From positions 79,740,919 through 79,804,918 of the forward strand of contig NW_022098069.1 of assembly GCF_002288925.2 (NCBI RefSeq): 64,000 bases of DNA, given 5' to 3'. A program made the translations under genes and the position numbers. A model generated the notes under the pieces. It saw only the letters and a list, made by a program, of their open reading frames with translations, made no database searches and was not told the origin of the DNA. Positions 10,715 to 22,655 of this stretch are shown in pieces (within the stretch, counting starts at the first letter, position 1; each line of letters begins with the position of its first letter). The stretch comes from Delphinapterus leucas (Eukaryota > Chordata > Mammalia > Artiodactyla > Monodontidae).

Positions 10715-10726
10715 CTATGCATTATA

Positions 10727-11746
10727 TATATATATATTTAAAATTTTTAATTTAATTTAATTTATTTTTTTATACAGCAGGTTCTTATTAGTTATCTATT
10801 TTATACATATAGTGTATACATGTCAATCCCAGTTTCCCAATTCATCCCACCACTACCACCCACCACCACCACCACTTTCCCCCCATGGTGTCCATACGTT
10901 TGTTCTCTGCATCTGTGGCTCTATTTCTGCACTGCAAACCAGTTCATCTGTACCATTTTTCTAGGTTCCACATATATGCGTTAATATATAGTATTTGTTT
11001 TTCTCTTTCTGACTTACTTCACTCTGTATGACAGTCTCTAGGTCCATCCACGTCTCTACAAATGACCCAATTTCATTTTTCTCTGGCTGAGTAATATTCC
11101 ATTGTATATATGTACCACATCTTCTTTATCCATTCGTCTGTCGATGGGCATTTAGGTTGCATCCATGACCTGGCTATTGTAAATAGTGCTGCAATGAACA
11201 TTGGGGTGCATGTGTCTTTTTGAATTATGGTTTTCTCTGGGTGTATGCCCAGTAGTGGGATTGCTGGGTCATATGGTAATTCTATTTTTAGTTTTTTAAG
11301 GAACCTCCATACTGTTCTCCATAGTGGCTGTATCAATTTACATTCCCACCAACAGTGAAAGAGGGTTCCCTTTTCTCCACACCCTCTCCAGCATTTGTTG
11401 TTTGTAGATTTTCTGATGATGCCCATTCTAACTGATGTGAGGTGATACCTCATTGTAGTTTTGATTTGCATTTCTCTAATAATTAGTGATGTTGAGCAGC
11501 TTTTCATGTGCTTCTTGGCCATCTGTATGTCTTCTTTGGAGAAATGTCTATTTAAGTGTTCTGTCCACTTTTGGATTGGGTTGTTTGTTTCTTTAATACT
11601 GAGCTGCATGTGCTGTTTATGTATTTTGGAGATTAATCCTTTGTTGATTCATTTGCAAATATTTTCTCCCATTCTGAGGGTTGTCTTTTTGTCTTATTTG
11701 TAGTTTTCTTTGCTTTGCAAAAGCTTTTAAGTTTCATTAGGTCCCT
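10727..11746 (-). mobile_element. 5'-truncated L1 (3' end)
   Basis: Minus-strand L1 3' fragment: tail and 3'UTR (10727-11072) followed by the end of ORF2. The 3'UTR differs from copies A and B: it has 'tatacagcaggttc' and a CCA-rich patch at 10848-10880, so this is another subfamily. A 12-bp TSD 'ctatgcattata' at 10715-10726 and 11747-11758 marks a 5'-truncated insertion of about 1.02 kb. Confidence 0.93.
11073..11609 (-). pseudogene. L1 ORF2 C-terminal fragment (178 codons)
   Basis: Open remnant of the L1 ORF2p C-terminal region. It includes the cysteine-rich segment '[18 protein letters not shown]', typical of L1 C-termini, and '[16 protein letters not shown]'. It ends early at 'YYSAREK', short of the usual protein end. 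No RT or endonuclease is present, so it cannot function alone. Confidence 0.85.
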
Positions 11747-11758
11747 CTATGCATTATA

Positions 11759-12105
11759 CTTGTGACTAGGGATGTGTTCTTTGATAATATATATTTGAGG
11801 TCTCTGTAGCAGGGTTCCTGTGGCATTTCCCTGAATGCTTTTTGTCAGTGCAGTTAATCCATTAAAACAGTTTATTTCCTCTTTACTAAACAACAAAAAT
11901 GACTTTATAAAAAGATAAATGTATAACATCATGGAAAGATATTTAGAAAATATATAAGTTGAAATATCAATATAGCTGCTGAGAGATTAATGCACTTGTC
12001 ATTGCAACAGCCTACAATTTTTTGATTAATTTTTCAGTGCTCTAAAACGATATTATGGAGATATTTTCTTTGCAGCATGGCTTCTGTTTAGAACAGTCAT
12101 TGGAT
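11759..12105. other. No recognised feature
   Basis: About 350 bp of AT-rich DNA between an L1 and a SINE. No repeat or gene recognised. Confidence 0.5.
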
Positions 12106-12120
12106 TACTGGATTACTTTA

Positions 12121-12457
12121 CTTTTTAAAAAATTTATTTATTTTTGGCTGCACTGGGTCTTTGTTGCTGCCCACCAGCTTTCTCTAGTTGTGGTGAGTGG
12201 GGACTACTCTTCACTGCAGTGTATGTACTTCTCATTGCAATGGCTTCTTTTGTTGTGGACCGGGGTGCGGGTTTCAGTAGTTGTGGCTCACAGGCTCAGT
12301 AGTTTTGCCTCTTGGGCTCTAGAGCGCAGGCTCAGTAGTTGTGCCGCACAGGCTTAGCTGCTCCATGGCATGTGGGATTTTCCCGGACCAGGGCTTGAAC
12401 CCGTGTCCCCTGCATTGGCAGGCAGATTCTTAACCACTGTGCCACCAGGGAAGTCCC
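12121..12457 (-). mobile_element. CHR-1-like long SINE
   Basis: Long CHR-type SINE in minus orientation, with the tail at 12121-12150 ('tttttaaaaaatttatttattttt') and the head at 12457. A perfect 15-bp TSD 'tactggattacttta' lies at 12106-12120 and 12458-12472. Confidence 0.94.
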
Positions 12458-12472
12458 TACTGGATTACTTTA

Positions 12473-13084
12473 GAACAGTACGTGTTAATGCTATGAGAAG
12501 AGAAGCATTTTGATTAGATATGTTGAAGCTTGCTTTGAAAGACAAGTGATAAGGCAATACTTTTGTTTTTACTTTTATTCCTTTGAAATGCTGTAAATTT
12601 ATTCAACATAACAAAATAACACACTTTTTTTCATGAAATCATGAAATTAAGTGTCTTTAGTCCAGCCCTAGTGACGTTGAGAAATAACAAATTTATTCCC
12701 TTCTTTCCATGAGAAATATTGAGCACATATTATAAGCCAGGCAATGTTAGATTGATAGAGAATTTCATGGTCAGATAGATAGATAGGTAGATCAGGCTAG
12801 TCTCTCCATATATTACCATGTATGTCCAATAAATCAGAATTTGTGAAACATATCACACATTCAACAAGCAAACAAATTATTTTGAGCACGTGTACATTTT
12901 TAACCTACTTACAGTGACTATGATTAACATAATTTTTATAAGTTTTCTTTGCTGTGTGCCTATGAATATATATGTATACATCATGTGTTTTCTTTTAAAT
13001 TAGTAAATAAATTATGAAAATAAGATAATGCTACATGTTTTCTGTGACTTGCCATCAAGGAGCTTACATTCTATCCAGTAAAAA
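12473..13084. other. AT-rich DNA with a possible MIR relic
   Basis: Mostly unassigned. At 12711-12755, 'attgagcacatattataagccaggcaatg' in pieces matches the recalled reverse complement of a MIR 3' end. At 13045-13075, 'caaggagcttacattct' is a phrase common in old mammalian repeats. A short GATA run lies at 12773-12795. Confidence 0.4.
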
Positions 13085-13735
13085 GCAAATACAAAGAATT
13101 CTCATTAATCAAGATAGTTAAGTTCTGTAAAGTCACTAGAGACACTAAAGTAGTGAATATTTAACCACTGCTCCTAGAAGAAATACAAAGTTAGGTTCCT
13201 GTGAGCCTCTATCACATTTCTGTCAATTGATCAATACATAGTCTGTTTTATGTGTGTTTCTATTTAAAGACACCTTGTTTAATATATATTGTTGATTCAT
13301 TTACACTAAACCCATGGCTAACAACATCATTCAAGCCTGAAAACTAACATTGTCTAACACAAATTTTCTCCATAAGGCACATCGCAGCACACTAACACTT
13401 GACACTAGAAAGCACATCTGCACTATGTTTGAGGGCAATTTAAAGCAGTAAAGTCATCACCAAAAACACACAAAAATGTGAAAAATGTGGCACTAAAAAT
13501 ACCATGAAAAGGACACTTGTTTACTGTATGAAAGCTGAAACCAACAGTCGGAGTATAGCATTATTGACTTCAGCTGGGAAGTTGCACATCAGGTGACCCA
13601 AATTTCTTGCCACTCTGCATATGTCCAAGAATGACCATGAAAATGCCTTGGATATGAACTTTGAGGTTACAATAAATTTTAGAGAGTAGATGAAATCTCA
13701 AATACAAAATTCTCTAGTAATGAGGCTTGACTCTA
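13085..13735. repeat. Ancient dispersed repeat, DNA-transposon-like
   Basis: The left edge ('aattctcattaatcaag') and the right edge ('ctctagtaatgaggcttg') form an imperfect inverted repeat, as in a decayed non-autonomous DNA transposon. The interior ('aggttcctgtgagcctc', 'tatgtgtgtttc', 'gacttcagctggga') feels like a repeat shared by placental mammals, but I cannot name the family. No open frame of note. Confidence 0.4.
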
Positions 13736-13785
13736 CTCTTAGAACATTATTAAATGCTGGAGAAAAACTTTTTTTTTTTTAAAGC

Positions 13786-15500
13786 AGAATAGAATAGATT
13801 TATGAGTTCTGGGGGAAAGTGTGGTGGTAATTTTAAATAGTTAATCAGGGCATGCCTAAGAAGAGTATCCTTGAGAAAATGATATTTCAGTAATAATCTG
13901 GAGCAGGTAAGGAGGGTGACCATTTGATATGTGCAGTGGAGAATTCCAAGCAGAAGGAACAGTAGCAAAGTGTGAAGCTAGGTGTATGCCTGAAGCATTT
14001 GCTGAAGAGCATGGAGGTAATAACAGCTGTAAGATTGCTTGAGAGAGAGGGAGTGGCAGACGAGGTCAGGGAAGTAATGGAAAACTAGTCCTGGTTGATC
14101 TTAGGGTTCCTTGTAAGGATTTGTGTTTTTACTCTGAATAAAATAAGAAGCCATTACAGGACTGATTTACATTTCAAATCAACTTCTCTAATAGCTTATT
14201 TGTGAAGAGAAAAAAGGAGGAGGGAAGGATGATGGTCAAAAAAAAAAAAAAAAAAGAAAAGGAAAGTGAAGACTACCTAATAGTCTATAGAGACTAGAGT
14301 CCAGAGATGAAATGGTTCAGATCTTAATGATAGCAATGGAAGTGGTGAGTACTGATTACTCTAGATATATTATAGAGATATTGGATATGGAGCATGAGAG
14401 GAAAAAAAGGAATCAATTGTCTAAATATTTTTGGTGAAAGCAACTAGAAGTATAATCAAGAGTACCCCTACCCTTGATTACTGAGATGGAAAAGAATGCA
14501 GGAGGAGCAGATATTTTAGAGGGGGTGCATTAGTTGTGACATGCTGGATTTGAGATGACAATGAGATATGGGGATGTTAAAAAGGCAGTTACATATATAG
14601 GCCTGGAATTCAGAAAAAATATCTAAGTAGGAAATAAGAGTGTGGCAGTTGGCAGCAAATACATGTATTCAAAGCAAGTACACAGGATAAGTGGACCAAG
14701 GACAGAGTTCTGGATTGCAGTAGTGTCAAGAGGGTACAGTAAGAGTAGAAACTGGTAAAGGTGACTGAGTAGGACCTACCAGTGAGGGAGAAAAAAAAAT
14801 AGGAGAGAGTGGTGTCTTGATATCCAACGGAAGTAGTGCATCAAGGTTGAGTATGTTAAACTATGTCAAAAGCTAATAAATTAATTAAATTAAGAAGAAA
14901 CACTGATATGAAATTTGACAATGTAGAAATCATTGGGGATACGTAACGTTGAATTCTAGGAGCAAAATCTTAGTTGGATTGGATTTAAAGAGAAGAAAAT
15001 GTGAGAATTTGGAGATGCTTAACGTAGACAGTTATTTCTTAGACTTTTACACAAATGGAAACAGCTATGACAGCCAGTCGTTCAAAAACAATAATGTTTT
15101 TTAAAGATGTGACAGTAACATTATGTTTTTATAATGACGGAAACTGCCCATAGACAGAAAATAATTGCTGATATAGAAGAGAGCCCCAAAATATTCCTGG
15201 GGCTATGTACTGAAGCACAAAGGGTAAAGGGGAGAAAGTGTGTGAAAAACAGAAATTATTGAATTTAGGCAGAATCATGGTATTTCAAGTATGATAACAT
15301 GTAAGAATACAATATCATCAGATACTGGTAAGTAGGAATGTGTGGCAGTGGGAGTGTGTAGATTCCTTTGTTATTGCATCTACTTTGACGGTGAAGGAGG
15401 AAATCGGGTCACCAACTGAGCTGAGTAGGTGTGACTATATAGGAGGTTTGACGATAGAGAAGCAGGTATGAAAGAGTCCCATAGTTGGGGTGGCTGGGGT
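13786..15500. other. Purine-rich DNA, possibly an old dispersed repeat
   Basis: About 1.7 kb, AG-rich on the plus strand. Phrases such as 'ccattacaggactg', 'ctgagatggaaaag' and 'actatgtcaaaagct' recall a widespread old mammalian repeat whose name I cannot give. A poly-A run lies at about 14239-14256. No coding frame. Confidence 0.35.
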
Positions 15501-16476
15501 GTGATTGAACAAGTAAAAATTTTATCTCTGCCTGGTATTTTTATGGGCTCTTTTGAACACTGTTATTCAGAATTACATTGATACCAGTCCACATGGTTAT
15601 ATATTTTTTTCAGTCACTTTTAATCACACATTTGCACGTGCAAAAGGGGTAGATAAATATGTTTAATCAAGGTTTTCTTTAGTTTGCCAACATGTAAGGT
15701 AAAGCACAGAGGTACCAAGGGCCAGTATTGTATTTATTCACCATCAAAACTTCAAGATTATGTGGTGACTTTCTCTAAGATATAATTAATTTAAATTTGA
15801 CATCCAAAAGAAAAAAAACCTTCCTCCATAACTGGGAGCTTTTTTCATTCTACTGCAAGATCCAGTGATGCAAATGTCTTACAAATGATGTCTAGCTCTA
15901 GTGCCTCACATTGCCCCTAGTTGATGCTAATTTAGCCTGTACACTGCTAGCACATTAATCCCTATAGTGCACAATTTTACAGATAATATATTTGCTAATT
16001 AAAAAATAATGCATGTCTTTTAAGGGAAAGAACAAATGACAACAAGAAGCTTTGCTTACAATCCTATCAACAGAGAGGAGATTTTATCTCCTTTGTGCAT
16101 GTTATTTTCCCCATAATTTTGTGGAAATATATAATTTCAATGACAGAAATTAATACTGTATATACAATGATAAATATTTGTTTAACAAATTCGTAAAAAT
16201 ATATATTAATTTTGCATGGTTTGAAAATTTGATTCCTTAATAATTCTGTATTTCCTAAAATAACTTTATTTTTTGCATGCAAAGTCCTTCACTAATTTCC
16301 ACTCTTATGTTCACTTATGTTCCACATGACACAGGTAAGTTGCTGATGACAAATACATTTATTTCTCTAGTGATGACTCTCTCCTGAGTTCGAAATTCAA
16401 CTATTCTACTTGCTCTTGCCTCCTTCTTGATTTTTATTTGGATATCTATTAGGACATTCAAATATAATGTCTCCAA
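15501..16476. other. AT-rich DNA, no recognised gene
   Basis: Nothing recognised. Short minus-strand frames at 16067-16282 and 16315-16554 have no recognisable domain. Confidence 0.5.
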
Positions 16477-16479
16477 ATG

Positions 16480-17032
16480 ACTTGTTCCAATTCTGCCATG
16501 TTCCAGTGCCAGCTTACTCCTCCCTGTCTTTTGTTTCACAGTAAATTGCACCATTATTCGTCCAGGGGCTCATTCCCAAACATGAGAATCTTTGATTTTC
16601 CTCCTTCTACTGCTCCAACTCATCATCAAATACTGTCAGTTCTACCTTCAAAATACAGCCTCCGTTGCACAATCTCTCATTTCAGGGAGTTCTATACAAC
16701 TCCTTCTCTGGAATGATCCTTTTAAAAGTACAAGACTCTCCTATAGCTTTTCACTGAAGTTAGAATAAGGTCTAAACTCCTACAGTGCCCTGCATGCACC
16801 TTACATAGGAACTTCGCTCTTGAGATTGTCTTCACCAGAAGATCTCACTGTCTCACATAAGTATTTTTCAAATAGTGCTTTCTCAGAGATGTCATTCATA
16901 ACTTTCCCATGTAAGATAGTTACCAGCCTTATCAGCCTCTCTCACCTCAAACTTCTTTTATTTTTTTTTCTTCTAGTTCCCATTTTACCCTCAGATCCTA
17001 CTCTCTTATTCAAGTGCTCAGATTTGCTATTT

Positions 17033-17074
<42 letters not shown>

Positions 17075-17215
17075 GGAGTTACTTGTATTCATTTCTAGTC
17101 TCCCCATCTAAAAAAGCTTTATGACAACAACGAGTTTGATTTACTCATTCACTGTTCTATCACAAGGATAGTGTTTTATATCTAGTAAATGTATTATAAA
17201 TATTGTTCAAAGCAA
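16480..17215 (+). repeat. L2 LINE 3' region
   Basis: Long diverged L2. Recognisable parts in order: 'gatccttttaaaagtacaaga', 'aggtctaaactcctacagtg', 'ccctgcatgcacctt', then 'gacaacaacgagtttgattt' and 'tagtaaatgtattataaatattg' near the end. A CA microsatellite has expanded inside it at 17035-17070. Confidence 0.7.
17035..17070. repeat. (AC)18 microsatellite
   Basis: An uninterrupted AC dinucleotide run of 36 bases inside an L2, ending at 'ccttgg'. Length is likely to vary between individuals. Confidence 0.95.
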
Positions 17216-18176
17216 GGGAAAAAAACAGACAATGAAAAGAGAGAAAAAAGAAAGAGAGGAAAAGAAGGAACACATTGCAAAATCTGAATCCCATGGTGTG
17301 ATGTTTCCAAAAGTCCAGCTTCATTTCAATACCCCTCTATTTAGGAAACTCAAACAATAAAAAGAAAGTGTTCTTTGCTAAATTATCAAAAGGGACTATC
17401 TTAGTGAGGGAAATTCTATCCAATTAAGCGTTTGGAAATGTGTAGGAGCTTTTTGGTGTCAATGAGGATGAGGAACCACTGGCATTTAATGTACATGGGC
17501 CAGGGCTGCAGCATGCACATACTAAAATGATCTGATATACACATTTATATATTTACATAAGATAAAAACTTACTTATAATTATCTCAACCTAGAACAAAA
17601 CTTTTTTGCATAAACAGTGTTGTTGGAAGCACCTTTTATTCATGTAATTTTCCAATAATGTGACAACTGTGCAAATAGAGAAAATAATATTTTTAACATA
17701 ATAAATCATCATTGTTAAATATTTCCAAAAACACATCACCATTGGCAATGCCACCCTTGTTATTGAACTACATGTATAAGTTGCAATTGTCTATTCAATA
17801 TAATGTAAGGTTTTGGGCTTTTTCATTGTGCCTTCTACCAAAGATATGACCAAGAATCTGATTATTGATGTACATATTATTTTTAATTTAAATTCATTTT
17901 TATGTTTCACTTAATAATACATTTAGAGCATTATATTATTTTTGTAGCTGTCTTTGAAATTAGGTTATGATTTCTCTGGTTATCATTGCACAATAAGAGA
18001 TTCATTACATGTGGGAGTGGGTCTGATAGGGTTGAAAAGGAATAGCCCAACATTTAACTTGTTAAAACACAGATATTTCTATTTCTTGTTTTTCCCCATG
18101 AGATACATCTCATCCCCCCACTACCTTGTAAGTTGAATATGATAATAACAATGAATTAATCGCTGCTCTTTTGAAT
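17216..18176. other. AT-rich DNA, no recognised gene
   Basis: Starts with a purine-rich patch (17215-17275). The rest shows no repeat or gene that I recognise. Confidence 0.5.
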
Positions 18177-18179
18177 GTC

Positions 18180-18345
18180 TTCTGCCAGTCACCTTATGTT
18201 CATCATGCCTAATCCTGTCAACACATAAAAGTACTTAGGACACTGAAAATGAAGGACATGCCTTATCCAAAGGCCACAAGGTGAATAATCATGACAGAGG
18301 ACTCAGATTCTTGTCTGTATCCCTCTTTGCAGACATGAACCTTGT
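18180..18345 (-). repeat. MIR SINE relic
   Basis: In plus orientation the order 'acactgaaaatgaagg', 'ccttatccaaaggccac', 'aggactcagattcttgtct' follows the reverse complement of a MIR core and its tRNA-derived head. Strongly diverged. Confidence 0.45.
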
Positions 18346-19999
18346 ATTTGGATACTCCATAGCACATTCCTTATTGTAGTATATTTAGGTATTCCACAAA
18401 ACATCACTCAAGGTTCCTCATGGGGAAAAATGGGGATGTAGCTTATATTAACACTCAGGCTGAAATGGCAATTCCACCCTATGGCAAGTGGAGGCTGGTG
18501 CATGCTCCAACTAGGGGAATTCTGGTCAATTAAGTGCTCTCTTAATTTGCCCATCAGTGTCTTCACTTTAGTCTTTTCTACCCTGACCTCAGTAGATGGT
18601 GGGCACTGAGACACGTGCTTCATGCAGTAGCTTCCTACAACACCTTTAATATTTTTGACCATAATGAACTTTAGTCAAGAAAGAAAACTCAGTTAAACGA
18701 TGTGTTGCTTAATGAAAGTAAAGTAATTCAATCTGACTATAAAATTTCAAAAATTCGGTAAGCTAGGTAATTCTTTGAAATAAGCAATCTATTACAATGT
18801 TTTATCAGTTCTATTCAAAGTAATGTTATATTGATAGTTTCAACTATGTATGTGACACACTGTCAGGACTATAGCTAATTTCCTTAAAGATAAAATGATC
18901 ATTTCATTAACAGCTGAATTTGGAATTTGATTTTCAAAACTAATTCAAAACTTAATTATCATTAGCTATTTTTTAGCTGGCGTATTTTAAATTGTTTGGA
19001 ATATTATTTAAAAAATCAAACTTTTTGTATGTAAGTTAGGAGCTTAAAATCATTAATTTTTTAATATAGCAATAGAAAGAAACTAATCTCTATATTAGAC
19101 AAATGCTAATGTTTAAAGGTATACAGCTGCATTTCTTCTGGTAAAACAAGAAAATTCAATCCTTAAATCTTTTCAACCTTTCAGTTTGAAAATTTGACAG
19201 TAATTGTAAATCTTGTTGACATGATTTCCTCATCTCCTGGCAAATATTTAAGCTTGGATTTGAACAGTCAACACTCATTATGTGTTACTCTAGTTTCCTT
19301 TGCATTTTAGAGAATACCTCATTATTTTTTCTTTTATTTCAGTCACTCTAATGAGTTCATATTACCAAGTATGAAGAAGATGACTACATTGTCCCAGATG
19401 TCTTCTGATATGTCCTAGCTCAGATACTAATATTTATCCTGAAATTCAGGGAACAAGTCTGAAAAAATTTAATTTTTGATATCTCCATTTATTTTCTGCT
19501 GAATGTATTCACAATAATACTTCCAACTGAAAGAAGAGAGTAGGATTGAGGGAACAAAAGAAAGATGAAAGATTCTCTATCTTCCTGACCAGGTTTGGCT
19601 ACAGATGACCTCTTGTTCTTTCTCTGATTTCCCATTGTTCCACAAGAGCTTGTGCAGATCAGAACAAGAATTCTCTAGTATCTGACATGTAGCATTAATA
19701 TTACCTCTTATCTCTTGTGACCTTGACAGACAAATAAATGGCAGCTGAAAACTACACAGCTCAGGCTCAAAAGGTATTTTGAATAATGACAGTTTGAACA
19801 TCAGATACTTTAAAATATTGAATCCATACAAGTCCTAGGCCAGGAAACATTTTCTAGCATGGGATAATACTAGATACTCCAAATATGGGAGTGATAATTG
19901 TTGATAAGGCTCAATTGAAAAATAGTCTTCAGAAGGTTTTCTTTTCTAAACTTATATTAAATGTCACTCTTTATTTCTTGTAATACGGTTTGTCTTGAA
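18346..19999. other. AT-rich DNA, no recognised gene
   Basis: About 1.65 kb without a recognised repeat. Minus-strand frames at 18408-18662 and 19577-19831 (84 codons each) have no known domain and are treated as chance. Confidence 0.5.
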
Positions 20000-20263
20000 G
20001 TTTATTTTATTAATGTAGACACACTAGCTTTCTTATGTTTAATGTGTGCATGGAATTTATTTTTATGTCATTTTACTTTCAAACCATTTGTGTCTTTATA
20101 TTTATAGTACATATCTCTTAGTGAGAGGAGTAATTATGTCTGGCTTAAATTATTATTATTTTAAAATTTGGACTGACAATATGTATGTCTTAATTGAATT
20201 GTTAATTCTATTTATATCTGATGTAATCACAATGTACTTTGACTTATATTTACCATTCTCCAA

Positions 20264-20311
20264 CTATCTATCTATCTATCTATCATCTATCTATCTATCA
20301 TTTATCTATCT
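20264..20311. repeat. (TATC)n tetranucleotide microsatellite
   Basis: About eleven 'tatc' units with single-base interruptions ('atcatct', 'atcattt'). Confidence 0.9.
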
Positions 20312-21463
20312 GTATTTATGCATTCACTTATTTTTCTGTTTCTGTGTATCTCCTTTCCTTCCTTCTCTTAGGTTGATAGACTGTTTTTTTTTAACATTTC
20401 ACTTAAATTCCTTTCTGCTATACCATTCTATATCTATTTCATTATTGCTCTTGGGATTATTCTATGTTTCTTTAATTTATCAGAGTATGGAGTTGATATT
20501 TTAATGCTTTATGCAAAATGTAAGCACATTGTAACAATAGTACTTCATTCACTTCAAATTTGTTGTGCTATGGCTATATATTTTACTTCTACATATGTTA
20601 TAAACCTAACCATAAAATGTTATATTTTTGCATTAAATTATCAGTAGAATATTAAAGTAATAAGAGAAGAAACACAAAGTTAGTCTTCCTCATTTACCTA
20701 GTGTATTTATCTATCTAGTGTCTTGAGTCTGTCCTTTGACCAGTTCCATCTGAAATCATGTGCCTCTATCTGAATATTTCCCATAGCAGATTTTGTGGTG
20801 CAGGTCTTTTGGTGACAAGTTATTTTATCTTTAATTTTCTGAAAATATTTTTCAGTTTACTTTTAGTTTTGAAGGCATTTTGGCTGGATATAGCATTTCT
20901 GTTTTTGTTTGCTTGTTTGTTCCTCCTATACATACCTTAAAGACATGGGTGCATTGTGTGCCAGCATTTATTTTTTCTGATTCTTGAGAATTCCAGTTAT
21001 TTTAATCATTATTCTTCTATATTTAATGTGTCACTTTTTCTTTGGCTGCTTTCAAGATATTTATTTTTATCTCTCCTTTTAGGCAATTTAATTATAAAAT
21101 GTCTAGGTGTGATTTTACTTTAATTTAGCCTACTTTAGGATTTCTGAGCTACATAAATCTGTATATTTGTGTTTTCCTTCATGTTTTGGGGATCTTTGTC
21201 AGTATTTCTTCAAAAAATATACACAATTTTTCTCTTTCTCATATTTTCTCTCTCCTCTCCTGGGACTCTAATTACACATATATTAGACCTACTGGTTACT
21301 GACATCCAACTTATTCATTTTTTCAATCTGTTTTTTCTCTGTGTTTTATATTGGATACTTTCTATTGATCTGTTTCCAAGGTCACTGAACCTTTCTTCTG
21401 TCACCTTCAATATCTTGTTAGTCACATTCAATAAATTTTAATTTCTTAAACCTTCAGTTTTGG

Positions 21464-21674
21464 GGTTTTTTTTGTTTCTTTGTTTTTGTTTATTTTTGGG
21501 GGGGTACGCGGGCCTCTCACTGTTGAGGCCTCTCCCCTTGCGGAGCACAGGCTCCAGACGCGCAGGCTCAGTGGCCATGGCTCATGGGCCTAGCCACTCT
21601 GCAGCATGTGGGATCTTCCCGGACCGGGGCACGAACCCGTGTCCCCTGCATCGGCAGGCGGACTCTCAAGCCCC
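21464..21674 (-). mobile_element. CHR-2-like SINE with a deleted head
   Basis: Short CHR SINE in minus orientation, with a T-rich tail at 21464-21505. About 18 bases between the usual 'ctctcaa' and 'gggaagccc' are missing near 21668-21671, so most of the head is lost. The TSD is imperfect: 'cagttttgg' (21455) against 'cagtcttgttg' (21675). It sits inside the older L1M. Confidence 0.85.
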
Positions 21675-21784
21675 CAGTCTTGTTGTTTTAAATATTTCTT
21701 TTTTTCTTTTTTTTAACTTATTAAGATTTTCCTTTCTATGGGTATTTGAACATATTTACAATAACTGCTTTAAAACCCTGCCTG

Positions 21785-22655
21785 CAATGAGGCATCACCT
21801 CATACCAGTCAGAATGGCCATCATCAAAATATCTACAAACAATAACTGCTGGAGCGGGTGTGGAGAAAAGGGAACCCTCTTGCACTGTTGATGGGAATAT
21901 AAATTGATACCGCCAATATGGAGAACAGTATGGAGATTCCTTAAAAAACTAAAAATAGAACTACCATATGACCCAGCAATCCCACTTCTGGGCATATATC
22001 TTGAGAAAACCATAATACAAAAAGAGACATGTACCACAATGTTCATTGCAGCACTATTTACAATAGCCAGGACATGGAAACAACCTAAGTGTCCATCAAC
22101 AGATGAATGAATAAAGAAGATGTGGCACATATATACAATGGGATTTACTCAGCCATAAAAAGAAATGAAACTGAGTTATTTGTAGTGAAGTGCATTTACC
22201 TAGAGTCTGTCATACAGAGTGAAGTAACTCAGAAAGAGATAAAACAAATACCGTATGCTAACACATATATATGGAATCCAAACAAAAAAATGGTTCTGAT
22301 GAACCTAGTGGCAGGACAGGAATAAAGACTCAGAGGTAGAGAATGGATTTCAGGACACAGGGTGGGTGGGGGGAAGGGGAAGCTGGGACAAAGTGAGAGA
22401 GTAACATTGACATATATACACTACCAAATGTAAAATGGATGGTTAGTGGGAAGCTGCTGCATAGCACAGGGAGATCAGCTTGATGCTTTGTGATGACCTA
22501 GATGGGTGGGATATGGAGGATGGGAGGGAGGCTCAAGAGGGAGGGGATATGGGGATATATGTTTATGTATAGCTGATTCACTTTTTTATAAAGCAGAAAC
22601 TAACATACAATTGTAAAGCAATTATTCTCCAATAAATATATATAAAACAAAATTA
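21785..22655 (+). mobile_element. 5'-truncated L1 (3' end)
   Basis: Plus-strand L1 3' fragment of the copy A/B type. The ORF2 C-terminal region covers about 21785-22260 ('[14 protein letters not shown]', then '[18 protein letters not shown]'), followed by a G-rich 3'UTR and the 'ccaataaatatatataaaac' tail. The reading frame is broken at several points. The left edge abuts the older L1M; no clear TSD was found. Confidence 0.88.

Larger units (their letters stand above)
20000..21778 (-). mobile_element. Ancient L1M fragment (ORF1 / start of ORF2), split by a SINE
   Basis: On the minus strand this matches the recalled layout of an old L1: the ORF1 region with 'tttctttggctgctttcaagat', 'ctgggactctaattacacata' and 'tggatactttctattgat' (all on plus), and a possible ORF2 5' part near 20000-20260. 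Thymine-rich plus-strand open frames here (20046-20504, 21169-21441) are antisense shadows. A CHR-2-like SINE interrupts it at 21464-21674, and L1M sequence resumes to 21778. The ORF2 part is less certain than the ORF1 part. Confidence 0.6.

Noticed and set aside
20046..20504. A 152-codon frame resembling a membrane protein
   Set aside because: Phe/Leu/Ile/Tyr/Ser-rich translation of T-rich antisense L1M and a TATC microsatellite, not a real membrane protein.
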